Shown one piece after another: positions 1-6,349 of a stretch of DNA of 13,347 nucleotides. Position numbers and translations under genes: made by a program. Source of the stretch: Bacteroidales bacterium Bact_07 (GTDB taxonomy: Bacteria; Bacteroidota; Bacteroidia; Bacteroidales; Tenuifilaceae); contig LUYY01000042.1 of NCBI GenBank assembly GCA_001603415.1, positions 1 to 13,347 on the forward strand, read 5' to 3'. Below the pieces are notes generated by a model. The model was not told where the DNA came from, made no database searches, and was given only the letters and a program-made list of their open reading frames with translations. Numbering within the stretch: position 1 is the first letter of the stretch; every line of letters starts with the position of its first letter.

Positions 1-8
1 TATAATTG

Positions 9-29
9 CTTCATAATATATTATTGAAG
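9..29. repeat. AT-rich near-palindrome upstream of small RHH-like gene
   Basis: CTTCA and TGAAG flank a perfect 10-bp palindrome TAATATATTA (14-23), with one extra T breaking the symmetry. It lies about 100 bp upstream of the preferred start of the ribbon-helix-helix-like gene. Proteins of that fold usually bind short palindromes in their own promoters, so an operator is possible. Such palindromes also arise by chance in AT-rich DNA, so the functional call is weak. Confidence 0.3.
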
Positions 30-42
30 TTTACATATAGTA

Positions 43-65
43 GTTGTTAAAAACTTTTTAATAAC
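43..65. repeat. Inverted repeat with 1-nt centre, followed by a T-run
   Basis: GTTGTTAAAAA and TTTTTAATAAC pair at 10 of 11 positions around a single C (54). A T-rich run follows (69-78). It could be a second operator for the downstream RHH-like gene, or a weak low-GC terminator of a gene lying left of the window. The stem is almost all A:T, which makes a terminator a poor but possible reading. Confidence 0.35.
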
Positions 66-131
66 TGTTGTTTTTTTTAGTAACATGGATTGCAAAAAGT
101 TGGTTTATTTGCAAAAAAAGTATATTTCACA

Positions 132-335
132 ATGAATAGCCGACGAAGAGGGTTCAATACCGACAAGCTAAAACGGGTTCACAGAAAGGAAATCCTATTC
201 AATACCTGTGAGTTAGAAGCCATTAACCACTACTGCAAACGATATAGGGTACAAAATAAATCGAAGTTTCTCCGCGAGGCAATCATTTCCAAAATTTTAA
301 ACCGATTCGATGAGGATTACCCCCGCTTGTTTTAA
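132..335 (+). CDS. Small ribbon-helix-helix-like protein, Bacteroidota-conserved type
   Basis: This encodes a basic 67-residue protein if the ATG at 132 is used. An in-frame TTG at 90 would add 14 residues, but TTG starts are rare in this phylum. After an Arg/Lys-rich N-terminus there is a predicted strand (about residues 19-24, KEILFN), a helix (25-40), an NKS turn and a second helix (44-62), which is the arrangement of a MetJ/Arc-type DNA-binding domain. The tail FDEDYPRLF resembles, from memory, a small family common in Bacteroidota. It could be a DNA-binding regulator or a relic of plasmid-type RHH proteins; no target is known. Two imperfect palindromes lie upstream. The gene converges on the TonB-dependent receptor gene with only 15 nt between stops and no terminator hairpin in the gap. 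Confidence 0.65.
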   Translation: MNSRRRGFNTDKLKRVHRKEILFNTCELEAINHYCKRYRVQNKSKFLREAIISKILNRFDEDYPRLF

Positions 336-350
336 TATACTTCACTGAGA

Positions 351-2807
351 CTAAAAACTCATCTGTAGCCTTACGTTTATTCTTCGTGAAGTCAGGTAGT
401 TTGGAACGGCAAAGCGGTACGAATTCCCCTCCTGATTGGCAACCGTTTGAACCCACAAATACGATACTGTATTATTAAAATTGAAAAGATTAAAAATATC
501 GATACCAACCGAAAGATCTGAGAGCTTTACATTCCCCACCAACCGTCGTCCTTGGTCGAAAAATATTTTTGTAAAACCAACATCAATCCTTTTATACGAA
601 GGCATCCTAAAACTTTTTTGAGCATTTGTTACCCTATCCATCATTGGCAGACCACTTCCGTAAACACCGGTGAGGCTCACCCTGAAACTTTTATCGCTGG
701 GCAAATAGTCTTGAACAAACAGACTCATGGAAAAGGTTTGATCGGTGGGGCGGAAGTAATAACCCGGGTAAATAGTATTCCCGTTATCATCGATATAAAA
801 ATCGTAAAGGTTGTCCTCCTTGGTTCGAAGAACCGACAGACTTAGCCACGATTCGGCTCCGGGAACAAGCTCGCCATTTAGCTTAAGATCAACACCCCGG
901 GCATATCCCTTTGCCAGGTTTTCGCCTGAATAGCGTATTCGAACGTTATCTATGGCGAATGGGATTAAGCGGTTTAGCCACTTATTGTACAACTCCAAAC
1001 TCATTCGGAATGGTCGTCCCCATGCCGTAAAGTAGTACTCAGCACCGGCAAGCGCATGTATTGATTGCTGCGCTTTAATATCCCGATTTAATTCACCATC
1101 AGCCAGACGTAATTCCCTATAAAATGGCGGTTGATAGTAATACCCGAACGATAGATGGTACTGAACGTTTCGATTCTCGAAATGGTTAAAGCTAATTGCC
1201 AGGCGTGGGCTCAATAGTAATTCATGGTTAAAACTCCAATGGGTTACCCTTACCCCAATGTTGGTTTTATACTCCCACTTTCCAAGGTTAAAATTGATAT
1301 CGGACTGTGCAAAACCTGTTGCCCGATAAGACTCAATGGTTGTTGCTGCCCCAAAAAACCTATCGACCCCCACCTGTGAACCATTATAGGGTATAGCATA
1401 ACCCGAGGAATCGATAAGTCCCCATTCCAGTAACTCATCGCTCAGGGTTTCGCGTTGAAGTTGCGCTCCCCATTTGGTTCGGCTATTCGCAAGTAATAGG
1501 TCACCTATGAAATTGATACTTTGAATGTTCAGATCGATATAATTTCGGGCATGATCCAAAAACCCACCTATACCAACGTTTATCAAGCTATCGCCGTATG
1601 TTTTGGAACCCATAGAATTATCGAGCTCATTCAGAAAGTATTGTCCAACCAAATCGTAGGTTTCCCGTTCGTTTGAGTAATAGGTTGAACCAATTATTTT
1701 GATGGTAAAGTTCGACGTTAGCCTGTAACGAGCCATTATGGCTGCCATTGACGATAAATACTGATCCTTTTCCTGCCCCTCGTAGTATATTTTTAGCTGC
1801 AGGGTGTTGTTGAATACCCCAAAACGGGTTTCACGTTCCTTTGGCTGAAAATCGAAACGATTGATGGCTACATTACCCAACACTCCTATGCTAAACCTAT
1901 CCGAAAATCGATTGTTAACAACACCCTGCCAATCGAAAAACGAAGGGGTATAATCGCCCTTCGTTTCCAAGGAATTAAGCATGTAACGCGATGTTTTATA
2001 CCGAAAACCCGATAGGTAGGTAATTGAATTGCCCCGGGTAGTTCCTTCGATAGTAGCTGAGGCTCCAAGCAAACCTGCGCTTACCTTCAACGTATTAGTT
2101 TTGGGCTCACGGTAGCGCACATTTAACACCGACGACATCTTATCGCCAAACTCTGCAGTAAAACCGCCCGATGAAAACTCAACCGACCCAACCATATCGG
2201 GATTAATGAAGCTTAACCCCTCTTGTTGAGCCGAACGGATTAGGAATGGCCTGTAAACCTCAACATCGTTAACGTAAACAAGATTCTCATCAAAATTACC
2301 GCCCCTAACGCTATACTGAGAACTCAACTCGTTAGATGAAGATACTCCTGGCAACAGTTTAACCAACGATTCCAATCCACCCGATACGTTTGGCGAAGCG
2401 TACAGCTCATCAATTCCAATGCGTTCAATGTTTCCCACCTTCCGTTGCAGCGAACGAACGTAAACACCCTCAATGAATTCTTCCGATGGCTTTAAAGCCA
2501 CCTCAAGGGATTTCGCTTTATCGGCACGCACTCCAACTTCAAGCGTTTGGAAGCCTAAGCATGAAAACCTTAGAACAACCGTATCGGCCTCAACTACTGA
2601 AATCGAAAATCGCCCTTCATAGTCAGTTGAAACACCAATTGGGCTTCCAACCACAACCACACTTGCCGATGGGATTGGCTTGTTAAGTGTATCCTTTACC
2701 GTACCCAAAATCGTTACCCTTCGCGCCTGGGCATGAAGCGATGAAACGTCGGTGATAAAAATCACCAAAACAATAAAAACAATGCTGTATAGCGATTTCA
2801 AACTCAT
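351..2807 (-). CDS. TonB-dependent outer-membrane receptor with carboxypeptidase-regulatory-like domain
   Basis: This is a ligand-gated outer-membrane barrel powered by TonB-ExbBD. Counting from the ATG at 2822 (823 aa), it has a signal peptide ending at LHAQ (about 29-32), a CarboxypepD_reg-like beta-sandwich (about 36-112) with the typical pattern of a TDYEGRFSI stretch and a later SCLGFQ stretch, a plug (about 125-240) with the hallmark VRGGNFDENLVYVND and a GDKMSS stretch, then a beta-barrel ending in aromatic Phe (LQMSF). An in-frame ATG at 2807 starts MSLKSLYS and gives a more standard signal peptide. A TAnnTTTG box at 2831-2838 would leave almost no leader for the 2822 start, so I prefer 2807. 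No SusD gene is adjacent, so a polysaccharide-utilisation role is not supported. The substrate cannot be told from sequence. The class is recognised with high confidence. Confidence 0.93.
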   Translation of the reverse strand: MSLKSLYSIVFIVLVIFITDVSSLHAQARRVTILGTVKDTLNKPIPSASVVVVGSPIGVSTDYEGRFSISVVEADTVVLRFSCLGFQTLEVGVRADKAKSLEVALKPSEEFIEGVYVRSLQRKVGNIERIGIDELYASPNVSGGLESLVKLLPGVSSSNELSSQYSVRGGNFDENLVYVNDVEVYRPFLIRSAQQEGLSFINPDMVGSVEFSSGGFTAEFGDKMSSVLNVRYREPKTNTLKVSAGLLGASATIEGTTRGNSITYLSGFRYKTSRYMLNSLETKGDYTPSFFDWQGVVNNRFSDRFSIGVLGNVAINRFDFQPKERETRFGVFNNTLQLKIYYEGQEKDQYLSSMAAIMARYRLTSNFTIKIIGSTYYSNERETYDLVGQYFLNELDNSMGSKTYGDSLINVGIGGFLDHARNYIDLNIQSINFIGDLLLANSRTKWGAQLQRETLSDELLEWGLIDSSGYAIPYNGSQVGVDRFFGAATTIESYRATGFAQSDINFNLGKWEYKTNIGVRVTHWSFNHELLLSPRLAISFNHFENRNVQYHLSFGYYYQPPFYRELRLADGELNRDIKAQQSIHALAGAEYYFTAWGRPFRMSLELYNKWLNRLIPFAIDNVRIRYSGENLAKGYARGVDLKLNGELVPGAESWLSLSVLRTKEDNLYDFYIDDNGNTIYPGYYFRPTDQTFSMSLFVQDYLPSDKSFRVSLTGVYGSGLPMMDRVTNAQKSFRMPSYKRIDVGFTKIFFDQGRRLVGNVKLSDLSVGIDIFNLFNFNNTVSYLWVQTVANQEGNSYRFAVPNYLTSRRINVRLQMSF

Positions 2808-2830
2808 TCCAAGGCTTACCATTTAAACGC

Positions 2831-2838
2831 CAAAGGTA
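2831..2838 (-). promoter_or_regulatory. Candidate Bacteroidota -7 promoter box for the TonB receptor gene
   Basis: On the minus strand this reads TACCTTTG, an exact match to the Bacteroidota -7 consensus TAnnTTTG. Transcription would begin near 2824-2827, about 17-20 nt before the ATG at 2807. I find no convincing TTG-type -33 element at the usual spacing, so the call rests on the -7 box and its position. Confidence 0.45.
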
Positions 2839-2931
2839 GTAATCGAACTAAACATGGTAAACCTTAAACTCAAAAACTTTACCTTTATTGTGTATTTTTA
2901 TGAATGTTGACAAATTAGCAACCTACACCAG

Positions 2932-3357
2932 ATGAAGGAAATACTAATTGTTTCTCGGAATAACGCCTGCCGATCGGCCATGGCCGAAGGGTGGTTTAAA
3001 TACTACGCCAAAGGTGCTGCAAACATAAGCAGTGCAGGGATTGAACCCACCCAGCTCGACCTACGGGCTGCCCAAAGCATGATGGATGCGGTCATAGATA
3101 TTACCAAGCATCAATCCAAAAACCTCGATGCCCTTAGCGATAAAGAGTTCGACATTGTTTTGGTGATGGACAACAATGTGGCCAAGGTGGTAAGCAATAA
3201 CCTGCGCTTCAAAAAACTTTACGTTTTTCACTTCGACAGCCCTAAGGTTGATGAAAATGACGATTCACTTACCCGAAAATCATACGATAGCCTTAGAGAC
3301 GAAATCGAAAATTGGGCTTTCGATTTTATTCACCAAAACATTAAAAGGTTGATGTAG
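2932..3357 (+). CDS. Low-molecular-weight protein-tyrosine phosphatase/ArsC-fold protein with Ser in place of catalytic Cys
   Basis: The 141-residue protein has the overall pattern of the LMW-PTP/arsenate reductase fold: first strand EILIVS, a P-loop region (residues 8-15, SRNNACRS), AMAEG (16-20), SSAG (33-36), HQSKNL (60-65), the strand FDIVLVMD (73-80) and LRDEI (121-125). Family members carry C-x5-R in the P-loop, with the first Cys as nucleophile. Here that position is Ser8 (codon TCT); Arg14 and the second, ArsC-type Cys13 remain. The additional ArsC redox cysteines near residue 80 are absent. A DSP at 102-104 may stand for the DP general-acid loop. It is therefore probably not an ordinary phosphatase or arsenate reductase; it may bind a phospho-ligand or be degenerate. 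Its stop is one nucleotide before the yjbQ-like start, so the two are probably cotranscribed and translationally coupled. Confidence 0.85.
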   Translation: MKEILIVSRNNACRSAMAEGWFKYYAKGAANISSAGIEPTQLDLRAAQSMMDAVIDITKHQSKNLDALSDKEFDIVLVMDNNVAKVVSNNLRFKKLYVFHFDSPKVDENDDSLTRKSYDSLRDEIENWAFDFIHQNIKRLM

Positions 3358-3358
3358 T

Positions 3359-3766
3359 ATGGCAAAACAGGTTGAAATACAGCTCCGACCCTACCCACAG
3401 GGCTTTCATTTGGTTACAACAGAGATTGTGAAACAACTACCGGAACTACCCCAAGTGGGTTTGCTGCATTTGTTCATTATGCATACCTCAGCTGCGCTAA
3501 GCATAAACGAAAATGCAGATCCCACGGTTCGAACCGATCTTAACTCCTTTTTTAACAAGCACTACCCAATGGAACCTTACTTCAACCACGACCTGGAAGG
3601 CGATGACGATATGCCTGCACACGTAAAAACTACAGTTGTTGGAACCTCGGTAACAATTCCCATTACCAACGGAAGGCTAAATCTGGGAACTTGGCAGGGA
3701 ATATATCTTTGCGAATTCCGAAAACACGGCGGAAGTCGAAAAATTATTGCAACAATAATCGAATGA
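3359..3766 (+). CDS. yjbQ: YjbQ family (UPF0047) protein, secondary thiamine-phosphate synthase-like
   Basis: This cytoplasmic protein of 135 residues matches the usual single-domain YjbQ length. Family signatures are all present: HTSAAL (42-47), NENADP (50-55), a D60 in the following helix, the HDLEGDDDMPAH stretch (77-88), and the closing LGTWQGIYLCEFR (109-121). The E. coli homologue has weak thiamine-phosphate synthase activity that can rescue thiE mutants; its physiological role is unresolved, and no thiamine gene lies in this window. The start ATG follows the preceding stop by one nucleotide, indicating coupling to the phosphatase-fold gene. No terminator hairpin follows the stop. The family call is firm; the function is not. 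Confidence 0.93.
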   Translation: MAKQVEIQLRPYPQGFHLVTTEIVKQLPELPQVGLLHLFIMHTSAALSINENADPTVRTDLNSFFNKHYPMEPYFNHDLEGDDDMPAHVKTTVVGTSVTIPITNGRLNLGTWQGIYLCEFRKHGGSRKIIATIIE

Positions 3767-3828
3767 CCACCTAATTACAATATTTTATATTTTTCAGCAT
3801 TTTACTTTATCGCAATAATTGTTTTTTG

Positions 3829-3836
3829 TATTTTTG
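3829..3836 (+). promoter_or_regulatory. Candidate -7 promoter box upstream of iorA
   Basis: TATTTTTG is the only exact TAnnTTTG match in the 276-nt gap (3767-4042). It would give a leader of roughly 200 nt before iorA, longer than usual for this phylum. No clear -33 TTG is seen at normal spacing. The rest of the gap is AT-rich, with no strong hairpin, tRNA or riboswitch that I can recognise, only a 25-codon ORF at 3886-3963. Confidence 0.4.
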
Positions 3837-3885
3837 CTAACAACATTTAATCAATTGCATACTAACAATTACAATTTGTTACTTA

Positions 3886-3963
3886 ATGAATCTTTGTTTC
3901 ATATACTTTTTGCATAATGTTGCCTTAAATGTTGGCTTTTTGAAACGCTTTGGTGGCCTATGA
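3886..3963 (+). other. Tiny ORF in iorA leader (possible leader peptide)
   Basis: ATG at 3886 opens a 25-codon frame ending at TGA 3961-3963, reading MNLCFIYFLHNV then ALNVGFLKRFGGL. Five of 25 residues are aromatic (four Phe, one Tyr). It sits between the promoter-like box and iorA, whose enzyme handles aromatic 2-oxoacids. This could be coincidence, since AT-rich DNA is rich in TTT codons, and I find no strong alternative hairpins between it and iorA. Confidence 0.15.
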
Positions 3964-4042
3964 GTTTAATCTCAAGTGAAAACTTAAAAAATATCACTCA
4001 AAATATCAACCTTAATTAAAACACTCGAAACACGGTAAAAAT

Positions 4043-5659
4043 ATGAATAATAGCAAGTTACTACTATTAGGTGACGAGGCCATAGCGCAAGGCGCAATAG
4101 ATGGCGGCCTATCAGGTATATATGCCTATCCGGGCACCCCATCGACCGAAATAATGGAATACGTACAAGGTTCCAAGCAAGCCGCGGAACTGAATATCCA
4201 CAGGCAATGGTCAACCAATGAGAAAACCGCCATGGAAGCAGCCATTGGAATGTCGTATGCCGGGAAAAGAGCCATGGTATGCTTTAAGCACGTAGGGTTA
4301 AACGTGGCAGCCGATGCATTTATAAACGCGTCAATTACAGGTGTAAATGGCGGATTAATTGTGGTATCGGCCGATGACCCCTCGATGCACTCCTCCCAAA
4401 ACGAACAGGATTCCCGGTTTTACGGTAAATTTTCAATGATTCCTATACTGGAACCCTCGAACCAACAAGAAGCCTACGATATGGCATACTTCGGGTTTGA
4501 ACTTTCCGAGAGGTTAAACGTTCCTGTTTTGATGCGTATTACAACCCGCATGGCTCATTCAAGAGCTGGCGTTCAGCGCCGCGAGGTTAAGCCACAAAAT
4601 CAACTCCATCTTCCATCGGATCCCCGGCAGTTCGTATTGCTTCCGGCAATTGCGCGCAAAAACTATAAGAAACTGCTGGTCTCGCAATCGGCCATGGAAT
4701 TGGAATCGGAAAAATCGGCATACAACCAGCTAATTCCCGGAACCGACAAGAGCCTAGGTATCATCACAACAGGCATTGCCTACAATTACCTTATTGAAAA
4801 CTACCCCGACCATAAATGCCCCTACACTGTTCTTAAAGTATGCCAATACCCAATTCCGCGCAAGCAGGTTACCGACCTTTACAACGATTGCGAAAAACTC
4901 TTAATACTTGAGGAGGGATATCCCATTGTTGAAGAGATGATTAAAGGTTTCCTCAACATTGGCAAGACCATACATGGACGACTAGATGGAACACTACCCC
5001 GCGATGGCGAACTCAACCCCAATATTGTAGCCAAAGCGCTCGGAATGCCTGTAACGGAAGGCCAACTTGTTCCTAATATTGTAAAAAATCGTCCCCCTTC
5101 ACTCTGCCAGGGTTGTGGCCATAGGGATGTTTACGAAGACCTGAACGAAGCGTTAAAGGAATACGGAACCGGAAGAGTTTTTTCCGATATAGGTTGCTAC
5201 ACCCTGGGTGCCCTGCCCCCATTTAATGCCATCAATTCCTGTGTCGATATGGGCGCCTCAATTACTATGGCTAAAGGGGCAGCCGATGCCGGACTGGTTC
5301 CTGCCATTGCAGTTATAGGCGATTCCACTTTTACACACAGCGGTATGACAGGGCTTTTAGATGCAGTTATTGAGAACTCACCTATCACCGTTATTATATC
5401 GGACAACTCAACCACCGGCATGACAGGCGGACAACACTCCTCGGCAACCGGCCGCATCGTTGAAATCTGCAAGGGCATTGGCGTTCATCCTGACCATATC
5501 AGAGTGGTAACCCCTTTAAAGAAAAACCACGAAGAGAACGTGAAAATCATTAAGGAAGAGCTAGAATACAATGGCGTTTCAGTTATCATTCCACAACGCG
5601 AATGTATCCAAACCTTTGCCCGAAGGAAAAAGTCTGAGAAAAAAGAATCGAATGAGTAA
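4043..5659 (+). CDS. iorA: Indolepyruvate:ferredoxin oxidoreductase alpha subunit, lacking the C-terminal Fe-S domain
   Basis: This subunit binds thiamine diphosphate (TPP) and, with IorB, oxidatively decarboxylates aryl-pyruvates (from Trp, Phe, Tyr transamination) to aryl-acetyl-CoA; the reaction is reversible in some anaerobes. Visible features are the N-terminal pyrimidine domain with YPGTPSTEIMEY (29-40) and the TPP-activating Glu60 in STNEKTA; the central swivel-like domain (about 235-320); the CQGCGHR motif (355-361); and the TPP/Mg site GDST (426-429) through DNSTTGMTGGQ, with Asn455. Classical IorA is about 600-650 residues and ends in a ferredoxin domain with two [4Fe-4S] clusters. 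This one stops at 538, just after IPQREC and a Lys/Glu tail. Only 20 nt separate its stop from iorB, so no hidden Fe-S frame is present. From memory, Bacteroides homologues of about 530 aa exist. iorB is cotranscribed. Confidence 0.93.
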   Translation: MNNSKLLLLGDEAIAQGAIDGGLSGIYAYPGTPSTEIMEYVQGSKQAAELNIHRQWSTNEKTAMEAAIGMSYAGKRAMVCFKHVGLNVAADAFINASITGVNGGLIVVSADDPSMHSSQNEQDSRFYGKFSMIPILEPSNQQEAYDMAYFGFELSERLNVPVLMRITTRMAHSRAGVQRREVKPQNQLHLPSDPRQFVLLPAIARKNYKKLLVSQSAMELESEKSAYNQLIPGTDKSLGIITTGIAYNYLIENYPDHKCPYTVLKVCQYPIPRKQVTDLYNDCEKLLILEEGYPIVEEMIKGFLNIGKTIHGRLDGTLPRDGELNPNIVAKALGMPVTEGQLVPNIVKNRPPSLCQGCGHRDVYEDLNEALKEYGTGRVFSDIGCYTLGALPPFNAINSCVDMGASITMAKGAADAGLVPAIAVIGDSTFTHSGMTGLLDAVIENSPITVIISDNSTTGMTGGQHSSATGRIVEICKGIGVHPDHIRVVTPLKKNHEENVKIIKEELEYNGVSVIIPQRECIQTFARRKKSEKKESNE

Positions 5660-5679
5660 CATTTAACCTGAAAATTACC

Positions 5680-6261
5680 ATGAAAAACGACATAATACTT
5701 GCAGGTGTAGGCGGACAAGGAATACTATCAATTGCAGCAGCAATTGGACTTGCCGCAGTTAATAGCAACCTCTACATTAAGCAATCGGAAGTGCATGGCA
5801 TGAGCCAGCGTGGGGGCGACGTACAATCGCACCTTCGCATTTCCGACAGGCCTATTGCTTCGGATCTAATTCCGGCTGGAAAAGCCGATATGATTATTTC
5901 CGTTGAACCCATGGAAGGGCTCCGTTACCTACCTTTTTTAGCACCAACTGGCTGGCTGGTAACCAATATTAATCCCTTTAATAATATTCCCGATTATCCA
6001 GCTGCCGATGACCTACTAACGCAAATTAAAGCGGTGAAAAACCACATTGCAATTGATGCCGATGCCATTGCTAAGGAAGCTGGATCATCAAAGGCTTCAA
6101 ACATAGTAATGCTTGGTGCTGCATCGCTATTCCTCGATATGCCCTTCGAAAAGATTGAAGAAGGAATACGTCAGCTTTTCGGTAGAAAAGGCGACGAAGT
6201 GGTTCAACTTAACCTTAAAGCCCTAAGAATGGGACGTGAATTCAGCGAAAGGAACCGTTAG
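5680..6261 (+). CDS. iorB: Indolepyruvate oxidoreductase beta subunit
   Basis: This is the gamma-type partner subunit of IorA (193 residues, a normal length). It opens with the glycine-rich nucleotide-like motif AGVGGQGILS (8-17), followed by the conserved SEVHGMSQRGGDV (36-48), both hallmarks of the pyruvate/ketoisovalerate oxidoreductase gamma domain that binds CoA and shapes the active site. An ATG directly preceding KNDIILAG is the only sensible start. It lies 20 nt after iorA and ends 16 nt before a strong terminator, so iorAB forms a two-gene operon. In Bacteroides I recall a phenylacetate-CoA ligase gene beside iorAB; none is found here. Confidence 0.95.
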   Translation: MKNDIILAGVGGQGILSIAAAIGLAAVNSNLYIKQSEVHGMSQRGGDVQSHLRISDRPIASDLIPAGKADMIISVEPMEGLRYLPFLAPTGWLVTNINPFNNIPDYPAADDLLTQIKAVKNHIAIDADAIAKEAGSSKASNIVMLGAASLFLDMPFEKIEEGIRQLFGRKGDEVVQLNLKALRMGREFSERNR

Positions 6262-6277
6262 CATTTCTTCTGATTCT

Positions 6278-6304
6278 AAGCCGCCTGATGGCGGCTTTTT
6301 TTTT
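6278..6304 (+). terminator. Rho-independent terminator of iorAB
   Basis: AAGCCGCC pairs perfectly with GGCGGCTT around a TGAT loop (8-bp stem, six G:C pairs), and the right arm runs into nine consecutive T (6296-6304). It lies 16 nt after the iorB stop. This isolates iorAB from the antiporter gene downstream. Confidence 0.93.
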
Positions 6305-6349
6305 ACCCAAACCTTTATTAATTTACGCAAAATTTAACCCCAACCCTAA

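Noticed and set aside
552..845. 97-codon plus-strand frame inside the TonB receptor gene
   Set aside because: Antisense to conserved barrel sequence, and no motif seen.
351..2822. SusC-type glycan importer
   Set aside because: Length (about 820 aa) and the absence of a SusD gene do not support a SusCD pair; kept as a generic TonB-dependent receptor.
2880..2900. TACCTTTA and TATTTTTA as plus-strand promoter boxes for the phosphatase-fold gene
   Set aside because: Each misses the final G of TAnnTTTG and neither has a -33 element at proper spacing; too weak to list.
2932..3357. Arsenate reductase (arsC) call
   Set aside because: The nucleophilic Cys and the distal redox Cys residues are missing, and no arsenic-resistance genes are adjacent.
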